Shown: positions 34,489-44,445, counted from the stretch's first letter. The stretch: DNA of 64,000 bases from WRAU01 sp964277385 (GCA_964277385.1 OZ195520.1:186001-250000), one strand, 5' to 3'. Translations and numbers: made by a program. The notes: generated by a model not told the origin, from the sequence alone.

Positions 34489-35628
34489 TTAAGCAAACAA
34501 TTTATAATTAGAAATTCTTTTTAAACTAGGAGGATAAATTATTCTAAGTAACATTAATATAATTATTATGACAGAAATAGTTAGAGGAAAAAACAGTATG
34601 AGATAGGAATTAAAAGATAAACTTATTACACTTATAATTTTAAGGGTAGATCCCATGATGATAGTTTGTAAGATAGGCTTGATGTTTCCAGATCTTTTGA
34701 ATTGTCTTATGCTAAAAAAGTAAGAACCAACTATGCTTAAGAATAAAGGAAAGAATATTAAGGTGGTCTTTTTTATAATTTCTTTTTTTATATCATAAAT
34801 AGCATTAGCATAACCTTTAGGATTATATTTTTTAAGTTCATTTATATGGTAAATTTCGTTAATATTAAGTAGATCAGTCATATTAAATTCTCTTGGTGAT
34901 GTTTTTTTATAATCAACAAAATTTTGAAAAGTATCAATATCAAAGATATACTTATCTAATTGTAAGAAATTAATACTGTTATCAGATTTTAATTCTTGTA
35001 TATTTACAGAATCTAGTAGCATAGTTGTTTTGCTATTAGAAAAGTCTATATATCCTTCTTCTGCATAAATAAAATTTTCTTTATTAGTGTTTGGATTATA
35101 AGAATAAATGAATATTGAGCTAAGTTTATTTCCATTAATTTTTTTGATGTAAAAGTTAGTATTCTCATTAACTCTAACAAACCTTTCAGCTTCAAAAATT
35201 TTTATATTATAATTTTTAGAAAAATTTACCTTTAATTCTTGGTATTTATAGTAAGAATTAGGTATTAATGAAAAAGCTAAATAAAAAGTTATGATAGAAA
35301 AAATTAATCCTACAGTTATTATACTACTATATATTTTTATAGGAGAGGTTCCTGTTGCTTGAATAATAATAAGTTCTTGATTATTTATTAAATAATTCCA
35401 AGTAAAAACAATAGCAATTACAATTGCAAAAGGTATCACTTCTAACCAAATTCCGGCAAAAGTTAAGGATGATATGTAAAGAACGGTAAATATTGAAAAA
35501 CCCTTATTAGTTATTAAATCTAAAAATTTTAAAGATTGTAATAAAAATAATAGTAATGTTACTACAAACAAAATAATTATAGAATATATGATTACTTTGT
35601 TAATTAAATATTTATATATATTATTCAT
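34489..35628 (-). CDS. lptF: LPS export permease of the LptF/LptG family
   Basis: A 379-residue inner-membrane component of the Lpt machine that extracts lipopolysaccharide and passes it to the periplasmic bridge. Three N-terminal membrane helices are followed by a periplasmic beta-jellyroll domain (about residues 130-260) and three C-terminal helices. LLQSLKFLDLITNKGFSI, LEVIPFAIVIAIVF and NNQELIIIQATGTSP match LptF rather than LptG. It shows the organism makes LPS. It lies 10 bases after nadK on the same strand. No LptG gene is in the window. Confidence 0.8.
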   Translation of the reverse strand: MNNIYKYLINKVIIYSIIILFVVTLLLFLLQSLKFLDLITNKGFSIFTVLYISSLTFAGIWLEVIPFAIVIAIVFTWNYLINNQELIIIQATGTSPIKIYSSIITVGLIFSIITFYLAFSLIPNSYYKYQELKVNFSKNYNIKIFEAERFVRVNENTNFYIKKINGNKLSSIFIYSYNPNTNKENFIYAEEGYIDFSNSKTTMLLDSVNIQELKSDNSINFLQLDKYIFDIDTFQNFVDYKKTSPREFNMTDLLNINEIYHINELKKYNPKGYANAIYDIKKEIIKKTTLIFFPLFLSIVGSYFFSIRQFKRSGNIKPILQTIIMGSTLKIISVISLSFNSYLILFFPLTISVIIIILMLLRIIYPPSLKRISNYKLFA

Positions 35629-35638
35629 ATTTTTTTAC

Positions 35639-36400
35639 TTATTGATTAAACTGATGTTTAATAATTTTATTTTCTAGGTCATCATCTTTATTAAATAATA
35701 CAGATACATATTTTTCTTTAAATGAATTTATACTAGCACTTATAATATTTCCATATTCATAGCAATCTGCAAACATATTAACTGGTCTATCTAAACTTAA
35801 ATTATTTATTTCAATAGAACTTTTACAAGAAACAGTTGTTCCTTTCCAATTTAATGGATTTAACGGATTAATCGGAGTTATTGCTAATAAGTTGGAATAA
35901 ATAGATAAAATACTTCCACCACAAGATCTATTATAAGCAGTAGAACCAACAGGAGTAGAAATAAGCAAGCCATCTCCAATAAGTTTTTTTATTCGGGTAT
36001 TATTATCTATATTTATACCTAAATGAGAAGATTTAGGTTTGCTCCTTAAAAAAGAAATTTCATTAAAAGCAAAAGCATTACTAATTTTATTATTTATATC
36101 TTTAAAAGTTGCCATTAAAGGATTTAATTTAAATTCTAATGAATTTTTAATAGAATAAATAAGATCAAAACTATTATTTTGTTGATTTAGTAAAAAACCA
36201 CGAGACCCGCAGTTAGTTCCATATAAAGGCTTATTAAGATGTATATAATTATGTAAGCAATGAAGCATAAAGCCATCTCCACCAAGACAAACAATAACAT
36301 CAGCCTCTTCTTCAGATACAAAAGAATAATTTTTGGCTAAAAAATTATAAAATTCTTCAGCTTTAGGAACGAAGCTAGAATAGACACAAGATATTTTCAT
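35639..36400 (-). CDS. nadK: NAD kinase
   Basis: Phosphorylates NAD to NADP. The GGDG motif (VCLGGDGFMLHCLHNY) and the second motif GDGLLISTPVGSTAYNRSCG are conserved; the middle motif reads GTNCGSRGFLLN where most have GxNxGxxGFL. The C-terminal LAITPINPLN is the 'itPi.ph' strand. The frame extends to a TTG at 36418, but the ATG at 36400 gives the usual MKI start, as in alphaproteobacterial NadK. About 253 residues. It is followed by lptF on the same strand. Confidence 0.9.
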   Translation of the reverse strand: MKISCVYSSFVPKAEEFYNFLAKNYSFVSEEEADVIVCLGGDGFMLHCLHNYIHLNKPLYGTNCGSRGFLLNQQNNSFDLIYSIKNSLEFKLNPLMATFKDINNKISNAFAFNEISFLRSKPKSSHLGINIDNNTRIKKLIGDGLLISTPVGSTAYNRSCGGSILSIYSNLLAITPINPLNPLNWKGTTVSCKSSIEINNLSLDRPVNMFADCYEYGNIISASINSFKEKYVSVLFNKDDDLENKIIKHQFNQ

Positions 36401-36498
36401 AATTAAAATTGTATTCAATAGATTTTTGTAATATTATAATTATTATAACAGAGAAATTATAAATATTAATAACAATTAAGTAAATAAAAAAGGCGTTT

Positions 36499-37155
36499 AT
36501 GGATAAAGAATTTATTTTACTACAATTATTAAGTTCAAGATTATGTCATGATTTAATAGGTCCTGTAGGATCTCTTAGTTTTTCAATGGAGATGTTAAAA
36601 GAAGATGAGGACTTAGAAAATAAAGAGGCCTTAGATATAGCTTTAAGCAGTGTGAACAATCTAGTAAACAGATTAAATTACTTTAGAATGGCTTTTGGAG
36701 TATCTAATTTACCAGAAAAAGAAGCAGGTTTATTAAAAACAAAAGAATTGATTTTTAGCTTATTTAAAGAAAAAGAAAGCAAAATAGATTGGAATTCTTC
36801 TGTTGATGATGTTTTATGTAAGGTTTCTAACAATAATAATTTAAAGCTATTATTAAATATATTTTTAATAGTATTTTATGCTGTACAAAAAACTGCTGTT
36901 ATTAAGATTTTAGCCGCAGAAATATCCTCTGGAAAAGTAGGAATAGCTCTTTCCATAAAAGGAAGTTCAGCAAAATTAGGTATAGATAATATTCAGGCTT
37001 TAAAGTTAGAAGTAAATTCTAGTGATTTAACTCCTAGAAATGTTCAAAGCTATTTTACTGCAATATTAGCAAAACATTTAAAAGCTAATTTAGATGTTAG
37101 AGATAACATGCAAGAAGAAATTCAATTTGCTTTGGTATTAAATAAAGTAAAATAA
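36499..37155 (+). CDS. chpT: Histidine phosphotransferase ChpT
   Basis: A 218-residue phosphotransfer protein linking the hybrid kinase CckA to CtrA. LLSSRLCHDLIGPVGSLSFS at residues ~10-29 contains the phosphorylated His (about residue 17) and is the ChpT hallmark. The C-terminal half is a degenerate HATPase-like fold, as in Caulobacter ChpT. CtrA (38446) and CckA (40769) are encoded nearby, so all three relay members are present. Its stop codon abuts the start of the glycosyltransferase-like gene. Confidence 0.88.
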   Translation: MDKEFILLQLLSSRLCHDLIGPVGSLSFSMEMLKEDEDLENKEALDIALSSVNNLVNRLNYFRMAFGVSNLPEKEAGLLKTKELIFSLFKEKESKIDWNSSVDDVLCKVSNNNNLKLLLNIFLIVFYAVQKTAVIKILAAEISSGKVGIALSIKGSSAKLGIDNIQALKLEVNSSDLTPRNVQSYFTAILAKHLKANLDVRDNMQEEIQFALVLNKVK

Positions 37156-38127
37156 ATGAAGAAAAATCTTTTTATTTCAACAGGGTATTTTGCGACAATT
37201 AGTGCTTCTTTAATTATTGATTTACATAAAAAACAAAAGAAAAGAAATAAAAAAAATTATCTATTGATTGTTATCTCTAAAGAGTTTTCAAATAACAAAG
37301 CTTTTCAAAATGAGGTTATTAACCAAATACATTTTGCAAAACAAGTTAATAATTGGCAAAAAATTGATGTTATTAAAGAAAATGATTTTCCGCTGTCAGT
37401 TTATGATAAAGATAATTACAATGAAAAGATAATAGAAACTTTATTTCAAGGAGATTTAATTAAAGAATCATTTTTTGAATTATATATAAGTAGTCTTAAT
37501 ATCTTATCTAAGCTTTCTAAATATATGAAATTTAGTAGAGCAAATATAATAGATGAGGGAATAGGGACGCATTTACAAGTTAAAAATTCAGAAGATTTAT
37601 CCAAATTTAAATGTTTTTACAACCTAATTTCATTGCAATTTAATAAAGAAAAAATAAATTATAAAGTTAATAATATTCAATTACCTAAATATCTACTTTA
37701 TAAAAAATTAAATAAACTAAATTCTATATATAAAACACCAAAAATTAATAAAAAAACTAATTTAGTTGCGATATCTTCTTTCTATTTTATAAAACGTGAA
37801 AAATTTTACTTAATCAGCACTTATAAAAAATTAATAAAAGAATTATTAAAAGATAATTATAAAGTAGAAGTTAAACTTCATCCTAGAAACAACAAAGAAG
37901 ATTTTTTAGAACTAGAAAATTATTTAATACAAATAAATATTCCATTACTAGATATGTACTTAAAAAAGAATAAAAAGTATATAAAAAATGTATTTTCCAT
38001 GACTTCAACCATATTATTTATGGCAAGGTACATTTATAATATCAATGCAGTCTTTATAGAAAATGATGTTAAAGATGAATATACATCAAATATTAATGAA
38101 ATATATAAAAAATATATTAACAAATAA
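37156..38127 (+). CDS. Sialyltransferase-like glycosyltransferase (polysialyltransferase/GT52-type motifs)
   Basis: A 323-residue cytoplasmic protein. ANIIDEGIGTHL (about residues 129-140) matches the D/E-D/E-G motif, VEVKLHPRN (about 235) the HP motif, and NVFSMTSTILFMA (about 275) the S/T-S motif of bacterial (poly)sialyltransferases and related capsule or LOS transferases. The rest is lysine-rich and little conserved. The donor sugar cannot be inferred; no CMP-sialate genes are visible here. It starts at the base after the chpT stop, so translation is coupled, perhaps only by compaction. Confidence 0.6.
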   Translation: MKKNLFISTGYFATISASLIIDLHKKQKKRNKKNYLLIVISKEFSNNKAFQNEVINQIHFAKQVNNWQKIDVIKENDFPLSVYDKDNYNEKIIETLFQGDLIKESFFELYISSLNILSKLSKYMKFSRANIIDEGIGTHLQVKNSEDLSKFKCFYNLISLQFNKEKINYKVNNIQLPKYLLYKKLNKLNSIYKTPKINKKTNLVAISSFYFIKREKFYLISTYKKLIKELLKDNYKVEVKLHPRNNKEDFLELENYLIQINIPLLDMYLKKNKKYIKNVFSMTSTILFMARYIYNINAVFIENDVKDEYTSNINEIYKKYINK

Positions 38128-38445
38128 GAAAATATAAAATATCTTAATAATTCATATTGCACACTTAGCAATAGAATGCTTAAAAATAAAAGATTGTTAA
38201 GCTATATAAAGATATCAAAAATTAGCTAGTTTAGAGCTAATAATCAGCTATATTTTGTGTAAAATATGAAAAATCATAACAAAATGATGAGGAAATAAGT
38301 AATAGAAGTTTTTAGTTTAAATATTATTTTACAATTATTTTTTTATACAACCATCTAAACAAGATACAGACATATTATTATTTTTGAGCTAAATAATGAA
38401 AATACCTCGTGATGATTAGGTGTGAAGTTTATAAATTGCCAAAAA
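38128..38445. other. Convergent spacer between the glycosyltransferase and ctrA
   Basis: About 320 A/T-rich bases between convergent genes. No gene, RNA or clear terminator is recognised. Confidence 0.4.
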
Positions 38446-39129
38446 TTATTCATCTTCATCTAAATCATTAATTAGATAACCTTGTCCCCATATGGTTTTT
38501 ATATAATTTTTACCTGTAGATTTTTCTATTTTATTTCTTAATTTACAAACAAAAACATCAATAATTTTTGGCTCTGGCTCACTTATTCCACCGTAAAGTT
38601 GATCTAAAAGATGCTCCTTAGATATAGGTTTTCCTTTTTTTAAGGCTAAAATCTCAAGAACAGAGTATTCTTTAGAAGTTAAAGGGATTGCTTTATTAGC
38701 ATATAATACCTGTTTTGCATCAAGGTGAATTTCTAAATCGCTTATTTTTATACTGGAATGAGAATATCCTTTAGCTCTTCTGACAATCGCATGGACCCTT
38801 GCAATTAGTTCTTCTCTATTGAAAGGTTTAGTCAAATAATCATCAGCTCCCTGATTAAGACCCTCAATTTTATTATCATAATCAGCAAGAGAAGATAACA
38901 CAAGAACAGGAGTTTCTATTCCATTTTTACGAATATTTTTTAATAATTCAAATCCACTTATGTCAGGTAAAATAACATCAAGCAGAATTAAGTCGTAAGA
39001 ATAAGCAGCTAAATATTCTAACGCAAATTCACCTGTAATAGCAATATCACTTTGCATTTGCATTTTTTTAAAAGTTGCAGAGATGCTTTTAGCTAGGTTT
39101 TCATCATCTTCAACAATTAGTATTTTCAT
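38446..39129 (-). CDS. ctrA: Cell-cycle response regulator CtrA
   Basis: A 227-residue OmpR-type regulator that controls cell-cycle genes in alphaproteobacteria. The receiver domain has the acidic pocket VEDDE, the phospho-acceptor Asp51 in LILLDVILPD and the Lys of YLTKPF. The winged helix includes LTSKEYSVLEILALKKG, and EPEPKIIDVFVCKLRNKI followed by IWGQGYLI is the CtrA-specific recognition block. The usual C-terminal ClpXP-recognised Ala-Ala ending is not present: it ends LDEDE, so regulated proteolysis may differ. It is monocistronic on the minus strand. Confidence 0.9.
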   Translation of the reverse strand: MKILIVEDDENLAKSISATFKKMQMQSDIAITGEFALEYLAAYSYDLILLDVILPDISGFELLKNIRKNGIETPVLVLSSLADYDNKIEGLNQGADDYLTKPFNREELIARVHAIVRRAKGYSHSSIKISDLEIHLDAKQVLYANKAIPLTSKEYSVLEILALKKGKPISKEHLLDQLYGGISEPEPKIIDVFVCKLRNKIEKSTGKNYIKTIWGQGYLINDLDEDE

Positions 39130-39331
39130 TGGATAAGGCCCAAATATTCTTGTTAATAATTATTAATATTAACTAATGCTAACTTAAAAAAAAAACTTTT
39201 GCAAATAAATTATATTAAGGGTTAATTATTTTATTGCATCCTATTAATATTTAATGTAAATATTAATGGACATTAAACTTTATTAATATTATTTATAATA
39301 TTTCAATTGTTTTTTATAAAAGGAAAAATCA

Positions 39332-39745
39332 GTGGAAAAATTTGAAGTAGAAAGAAGGGAAGTGAACGCCCAAGAGTTAGCATCCTATGTAAATAAGGAT
39401 GGAATCTTATTTGCGGGAACTCATTTATTAATAGATTTGTGGGGAGCAACAAATCTTAATTCCCCTGAAGAAATAGAGCAAACACTTAGACAGTGTGCTA
39501 TAGAATCAGGAGCAACAATACTGCACTCTCACATGCACCATTTTGAACCTCATGGTGTTTCAGGAGTGGTTGTGTTAGCTGAATCTCATATCTCTATTCA
39601 TACTTGGCCAGAAAGAGGATACGCAGCACTAGATGTTTTCATGTGTGGTAGTTGTGATCCTTATAAAGCGATTGATATTTTAAAATCATATTTTAACCCT
39701 TCTAGTATACAAGTTTCTGAAAGCAAAAGAGGCGTAAATATATAA
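39332..39745 (+). CDS. speD: S-adenosylmethionine decarboxylase, prokaryotic class
   Basis: Makes the aminopropyl donor for spermidine. The 137-residue proenzyme has AESHISIHTWPERGYAALDV: cleavage occurs between Glu and Ser, and the Ser becomes the pyruvoyl cofactor. HSHMHHFEPHGVSGVV and the conserved Cys of DVFMCG are also present. The start is GTG with AAGGA upstream. speE follows after 110 bases on the same strand, giving the complete two-gene spermidine pathway from putrescine; no ornithine or arginine decarboxylase is visible here. Confidence 0.94.
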   Translation: MEKFEVERREVNAQELASYVNKDGILFAGTHLLIDLWGATNLNSPEEIEQTLRQCAIESGATILHSHMHHFEPHGVSGVVVLAESHISIHTWPERGYAALDVFMCGSCDPYKAIDILKSYFNPSSIQVSESKRGVNI

Positions 39746-39855
39746 TATTATAATATCTTAATAAGAGGTATTATAGTGTTATAATTATATTTGTTTTTTT
39801 GTTTTAAATATTTATATATAATTAATACTGCGGTTATTAGTAATAAGGGATTGTC

Positions 39856-40731
39856 ATGGAAAAAAAATGGTTTGATGAAAAACTTTACGAAAATTTTGAA
39901 AAAGAAATAGGATATAAACAATCTTTTATATCAAAGAAGCTGATTGCTTCTAAAAAAAGTGATTTTCAAGAAATAGAAATATTTGAAAATCCTAAGTTTG
40001 GTAAAATTCTAATGTTAGATGGTGTTGTTCAAACTACAGAAGCTGATGAATTTTTTTATCATGAAATGTTTACTCATACCCCGATATTTTCTCACGGTAA
40101 TGTAAAATCTGTTCTAATTATTGGTGGAGGAGATGGTGGTATTTTAAGGGAAGTTCTAAAACACAAATCAATAGAAAGAGCAGTTATGATAGAAATTGAT
40201 GGCGAGGTTATAGATTTATGTAAAAAACATATGCCATCTTTAAATAACGGATCTTTTGATGACAAAAGAGCGGAAGTTCGTGTTGATGATGGTATTAACT
40301 ATGTAAAAACAACAACAGATAAATTTGATCTAATTATAGTAGATTCAACCGATCCAATAAATGTGGGTGAGGTTTTATTTACAGATGAGTTCTATGCTAA
40401 TGCTAAGAAATGTTTAAATGAAGGTGGTATTTTAACTACTCAAAGTGGTGTTCCATTTTTACAAGATGATGAATTAAAAAATATTCAATCTAAGTTAGAA
40501 AAAATATTTAAAGATCTAACTTTTTATATTGTCCCAGTTCCAACTTATATAGGTAGTTTTATGTGTTTAAGTTTTGCTACAGATAATGTTTCTTTAAAAG
40601 ATGCAAATTTACAGATTGTTACAAAAAGACTAGCAGATTCGGGTATTGAAAATTTAAACTATTATAATCCAGCAACACACTTATCTTCTTTTGCTTTACC
40701 AGAATATATTAAAAGAATAATTAAAAAATAA
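39856..40731 (+). CDS. speE: Spermidine synthase
   Basis: Transfers aminopropyl from decarboxylated S-adenosylmethionine to putrescine. The 291-residue protein contains MLDGVVQTTEADEFFYHEMF, the nucleotide-binding VLIIGGGDGGILREVLKH, DDGINYV and LIIVDSTDPINVGEVLF with the catalytic Asp. The C-terminal YNPATHLSSFALPEYI is typical. It works with SpeD just upstream. An ATG at 39856 behind GGGA is used. Confidence 0.95.
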   Translation: MEKKWFDEKLYENFEKEIGYKQSFISKKLIASKKSDFQEIEIFENPKFGKILMLDGVVQTTEADEFFYHEMFTHTPIFSHGNVKSVLIIGGGDGGILREVLKHKSIERAVMIEIDGEVIDLCKKHMPSLNNGSFDDKRAEVRVDDGINYVKTTTDKFDLIIVDSTDPINVGEVLFTDEFYANAKKCLNEGGILTTQSGVPFLQDDELKNIQSKLEKIFKDLTFYIVPVPTYIGSFMCLSFATDNVSLKDANLQIVTKRLADSGIENLNYYNPATHLSSFALPEYIKRIIKK

Positions 40732-40768
40732 TACTATAATTAAATATTCAAAACACTAAGAGGTATTG

Positions 40769-43294
40769 GTGAATAAAAAAGTTACTGATTTTAAATTATT
40801 TACTTTTAGAAATATACTAGACGTTGTATTTTTAGTATTTGTAATGAGTGTATCAGTAATTAGCATACTGTTTTTTTTAAATCTAATTAGTATTTATAAA
40901 ATCATATATTTCGTGGGTTTAGATAACTTTGAACCCATCAAAACATTATTAATGAATGTTTCTACAAAGACTGTAATTGTTTATTTGTGGTGTGTAATTC
41001 TGTTTTTATTTCCAATTTGGTTCTTTTTTAATAATCAAAATAAACAAGATAATCATAGCTCTCTAATAAATATTTTAGAAAAACAAGAAGATCCTGAAAA
41101 ATTATTAAGTTATATGATAAGTGATAATTGGGGTAGCATATTATGGAGTGGAAAGTTATTTCAACAAATATTTAAAATTTATAAAGATTTTGAAACCATT
41201 AAACTTAATTTTTTAGATATCTTATTAGAAAATAGAGATATAGAAGCAGATAGCGAAATTATAGGATACTTATCTAAGGAAATTAAATTAAAACAGTCGG
41301 GGTTTGTAGAGTTTCCTATTAAATTAGGCACTCAAGATAGTGCTTTTAGGATATCTTTTACTAGAATCGGAAGTATATATATTTGGCAAGTAATGTTAGT
41401 TAAGCAAAAAAATTCATTATTTAGTCTTTCTTTTACTAAAGATGTTCTAACAAATCTTCCTCTACCGGTTATTGTAATGAATTCAAGAGGAGAAACCGTA
41501 GCTACCAATAAATTATTTAATCAAATATTTAATTTAAAGCTAGAATCAGATTATTCTAATATAGATTTTTCTGACTTTATTTTAAAAAAAAATGTTCCTC
41601 ATTCTTATAAAGTTAATGGGATAGAAGATGATAGCATAAAAATAAACAGATGTTTGTTCCAAGATTTCAGTGGATATAAATTTGAAGGATTTTTATTTCA
41701 ATCAATTTTTTATAAAGAAAATACCACAGGATTAAAATATATAAGAAGTGTAATAGTTCCAGATTCAAGACAAGCCTTGGATCTAACCACAGAAGGATTA
41801 AATTATCAGTATGATAGTTATTTAGAAGATATCTACAATAAAGCTCCTTTTGGAATTATTGTTATAGATTCAGCAAGCAATATTATAAAAATTAATGAAA
41901 ACATTAAATCACTGCTTAAAATAGACTACTTAGAAGATAAAACCATAGAAGATCTATTAGGAAAATCATCAAGATACTTCTTAGATGAAATAAAATCTGG
42001 AAATAAAGACTTAGAATTAGAAATTCAATTAGGTAAAGATAGAAAATTACTTAAATTTATAATATTCAATTTACCAGAACAAAATAAAATAATCTATGTT
42101 ATAGATATAACCTACAATAGAGACTTAGAAACACAACTAAAACTTTCTCAAGGTTTACAATCAGTAGGACAAATTGCCTCTGTTGTTGCCCATGATTTTA
42201 ATAATTTACTAACAGCTATCATGAGTTTTACTTACTTTTTACAAGAAAAAAATGATGAGAATGATCCTTCGATGATGGAGTTAGAACAAATTCAACAAAA
42301 TGCTAATAGAGCTAAAATTATGATTAAGCAATTATTAACATTTTCAAGAAAACAAGATCTAAATCCAGAAGTTTTTAATCTAAATTCAGAAATCTCTGAT
42401 CTTATGAGTACGGTTGTAAGATTAATAGGAGATAGTATCTCTCCAGAATTTCATAGAGGTAAAAAAGTTGGCAATATAATGATGGATAAAGTTCAATTCC
42501 AACAAATTATTACAAATTTAGTTGTTAATGCTAAAGATGCCATGAAGAAAGGTGGTAATATAGATATTTATACCAAATTAATTTCCCTAAAAATGCCAAA
42601 AGAAGGTGCTTTAGGAATTATTCCATCTGGTGATTACGCTGTTGTAGAAATTAAAGATGAAGGAGAGGGGATAAAGCAAGAAAATATTAAATTAATATTT
42701 CAATCTCATTTTTCTACAAAAGGAGAAAAAGGTAACGGTTTAGGTTTAAATACAGTACAAAAAATTATTACTGATAGTGCTGGATTTATTGATGTAAAAA
42801 GCTCAATAGGTAAAGGAAGTGTTTTTATATTGTATTTTCCCCAAACAGATAAACAAGAAATAGAAAAAGAGCATATAATAGTAGAAGAGAAACTTATAAA
42901 ACAAGATCTAACAGGGAATGAAACTGTTCTATTGATAGAAGATGAAGTTCCTGTTAGAATGGTATGCTCTAGACTTTTAAAATCAAAAGGTTATAATGTA
43001 ATAGAAGCAGAAAATGGACAGCACGCATTAGAAATTTTGCATAAACAAAATGTTAGGGAACTACATTTAATAATTAGTGATGTAATGATGCCGGTTATGA
43101 AAGGACCAGAAGTTGTTAGTAGAATTAGAGATATATTTCCCAATGTTAAGGCTATATTAATGTCGGGTTATGCTGAAGATGTTCTTGATGATATAGAGGG
43201 AGAAACTGTTTTAAAAGGAATAGAATTTTTAGAAAAGCCGTTCACACCAGATGCTTTTGCAACTAAGGTAAGAACTATAATAAACAAGAAATAG
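40769..43294 (+). CDS. cckA: Hybrid sensor histidine kinase CckA
   Basis: An 841-residue membrane-bound kinase/phosphatase at the head of the CckA-ChpT-CtrA relay. Two N-terminal membrane helices (about residues 16-42 and 68-90) are followed by PAS-like domains, a HisKA domain with the CckA-type VAHDFNNLLTAIMSF (His ~475), an ATPase domain (NLVVNAKDAM; DEGEGI; GNGLGLNTV) and a C-terminal receiver (LLIEDEVPVRM, Asp ~771 in ISDVMMP, Lys in LEKPF). GTG at 40769 is preferred over TTG at 40766 because of its distance to AAGAGG. It ends eight bases before recA. Confidence 0.9.
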   Translation: MNKKVTDFKLFTFRNILDVVFLVFVMSVSVISILFFLNLISIYKIIYFVGLDNFEPIKTLLMNVSTKTVIVYLWCVILFLFPIWFFFNNQNKQDNHSSLINILEKQEDPEKLLSYMISDNWGSILWSGKLFQQIFKIYKDFETIKLNFLDILLENRDIEADSEIIGYLSKEIKLKQSGFVEFPIKLGTQDSAFRISFTRIGSIYIWQVMLVKQKNSLFSLSFTKDVLTNLPLPVIVMNSRGETVATNKLFNQIFNLKLESDYSNIDFSDFILKKNVPHSYKVNGIEDDSIKINRCLFQDFSGYKFEGFLFQSIFYKENTTGLKYIRSVIVPDSRQALDLTTEGLNYQYDSYLEDIYNKAPFGIIVIDSASNIIKINENIKSLLKIDYLEDKTIEDLLGKSSRYFLDEIKSGNKDLELEIQLGKDRKLLKFIIFNLPEQNKIIYVIDITYNRDLETQLKLSQGLQSVGQIASVVAHDFNNLLTAIMSFTYFLQEKNDENDPSMMELEQIQQNANRAKIMIKQLLTFSRKQDLNPEVFNLNSEISDLMSTVVRLIGDSISPEFHRGKKVGNIMMDKVQFQQIITNLVVNAKDAMKKGGNIDIYTKLISLKMPKEGALGIIPSGDYAVVEIKDEGEGIKQENIKLIFQSHFSTKGEKGNGLGLNTVQKIITDSAGFIDVKSSIGKGSVFILYFPQTDKQEIEKEHIIVEEKLIKQDLTGNETVLLIEDEVPVRMVCSRLLKSKGYNVIEAENGQHALEILHKQNVRELHLIISDVMMPVMKGPEVVSRIRDIFPNVKAILMSGYAEDVLDDIEGETVLKGIEFLEKPFTPDAFATKVRTIINKK

Positions 43295-43302
43295 GGGTGT
43301 TT

Positions 43303-44397
43303 ATGAGTATAGATAAAACAAAAGCACTAGAAAGTGCTTTAGCTCAAATTGAAAGAGCATTCGGTAAAGGTTCTGCCATGAGATTAGGGCAAAAAGGAAC
43401 CGAAATAGAAGTAGAAGCAATATCCACAGGTTCTCTAGGTTTAGATATAGCTTTAGGTATAGGTGGATTACCAAAAGGGAGGATTGTTGAAATTTATGGT
43501 AATGAAAGCTCTGGTAAAACAACTCTAGCCCTTCATGTTATTGCAGAAGCACAGAAAAAGGGTGGAGTTTGCGCCTTTATTGATGCTGAACATGCACTAG
43601 ATCCATCTTATGCCAAAAAATTAGGTGTAAAAATAGATGAACTTATTGTTTCTCAACCAGATTCAGGTGAACAAGCACTAGAAATTACTGATACATTAGT
43701 AAGATCTAGTGGAGTTGATGTGCTAATTATAGATAGTGTTGCTGCACTGGTTCCTAAAGCTGAACTTGAGGGAGAAATGGGAGATTCTCATATGGGTTTG
43801 CATGCTAGATTGATGTCTCAAGCTCTTAGAAAATTAACTTCTTCTGTTGCTAAATCTAACACATTAGTAATTTTTATTAATCAAATAAGAATGAAAATTG
43901 GTGTAATGTTTGGTAATCCAGAAACTACAACAGGTGGTAATGCGTTAAAGTTTTATTCATCTGTTCGTTTAGAAATTAGAAAATCTACACCAATTAAAGA
44001 TGCGGATGTAGTAAAAGGTAATACCACCATCGTTAAAGTTGTTAAAAATAAAATGGCACCTCCTTTTAGAATTGCAGAATTTGATATTATGTATGGTAAA
44101 GGAATATCAAGAGCAAGTGAGGTTGTTGACTTAGGAGTGAAATCTGGCATTATAGATAAAGCTGGTTCTTGGTTCTCTTATGGTGATGAAAAAATTGGTC
44201 AGGGTAAAGAAAAAGCTAAAGATTTTTTATTATCTAACCCAAAAATAATGTCTGATATTGAACAAAAAATTCTTAAAAATTTAGAAACCATAGAAGAGGT
44301 AATGCTAGAAACTGATATTCATGAAGTTACTAAAGATACAAAAGAATCTCCAGTAGAAAAAGCTGAAGTTACTACTGAAAGAAAGTCTAAAAAATAG
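43303..44397 (+). CDS. recA: Recombinase RecA
   Basis: The 364-residue strand-exchange protein of recombination and SOS induction. The Walker A motif is YGNESSGKTTLA (residues ~64-75), Walker B LIIDSVAALVPKAELEGEMG, and loop L2 NQIRMKIGVMFGNPETTTGG. It is full length with an acidic, Lys-rich C-terminal tail. The frame extends to GTG 43297, but the ATG at 43303 follows AGGGG at the right distance and gives the usual MSIDKTKALE start. No SOS box was recognised upstream; the gene is nearly fused to cckA in transcription. Confidence 0.97.
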   Translation: MSIDKTKALESALAQIERAFGKGSAMRLGQKGTEIEVEAISTGSLGLDIALGIGGLPKGRIVEIYGNESSGKTTLALHVIAEAQKKGGVCAFIDAEHALDPSYAKKLGVKIDELIVSQPDSGEQALEITDTLVRSSGVDVLIIDSVAALVPKAELEGEMGDSHMGLHARLMSQALRKLTSSVAKSNTLVIFINQIRMKIGVMFGNPETTTGGNALKFYSSVRLEIRKSTPIKDADVVKGNTTIVKVVKNKMAPPFRIAEFDIMYGKGISRASEVVDLGVKSGIIDKAGSWFSYGDEKIGQGKEKAKDFLLSNPKIMSDIEQKILKNLETIEEVMLETDIHEVTKDTKESPVEKAEVTTERKSKK

Positions 44398-44445
44398 TAT
44401 AAATAGTATTTTTTGCTAAATAGTAAATAAATCATATTTTAATTG

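Noticed and set aside
34301..34492. 63-residue plus-strand frame between fumC and lptF
   Set aside because: A/T-rich composition, no ribosome-binding site, no recognisable protein character; probably chance.
39130..39331. CtrA-binding TTAA-N7-TTAA sites between ctrA and speD
   Set aside because: TTAA is so frequent in this A/T-rich DNA that spacing matches by eye carry no weight; a statistical test would be needed.
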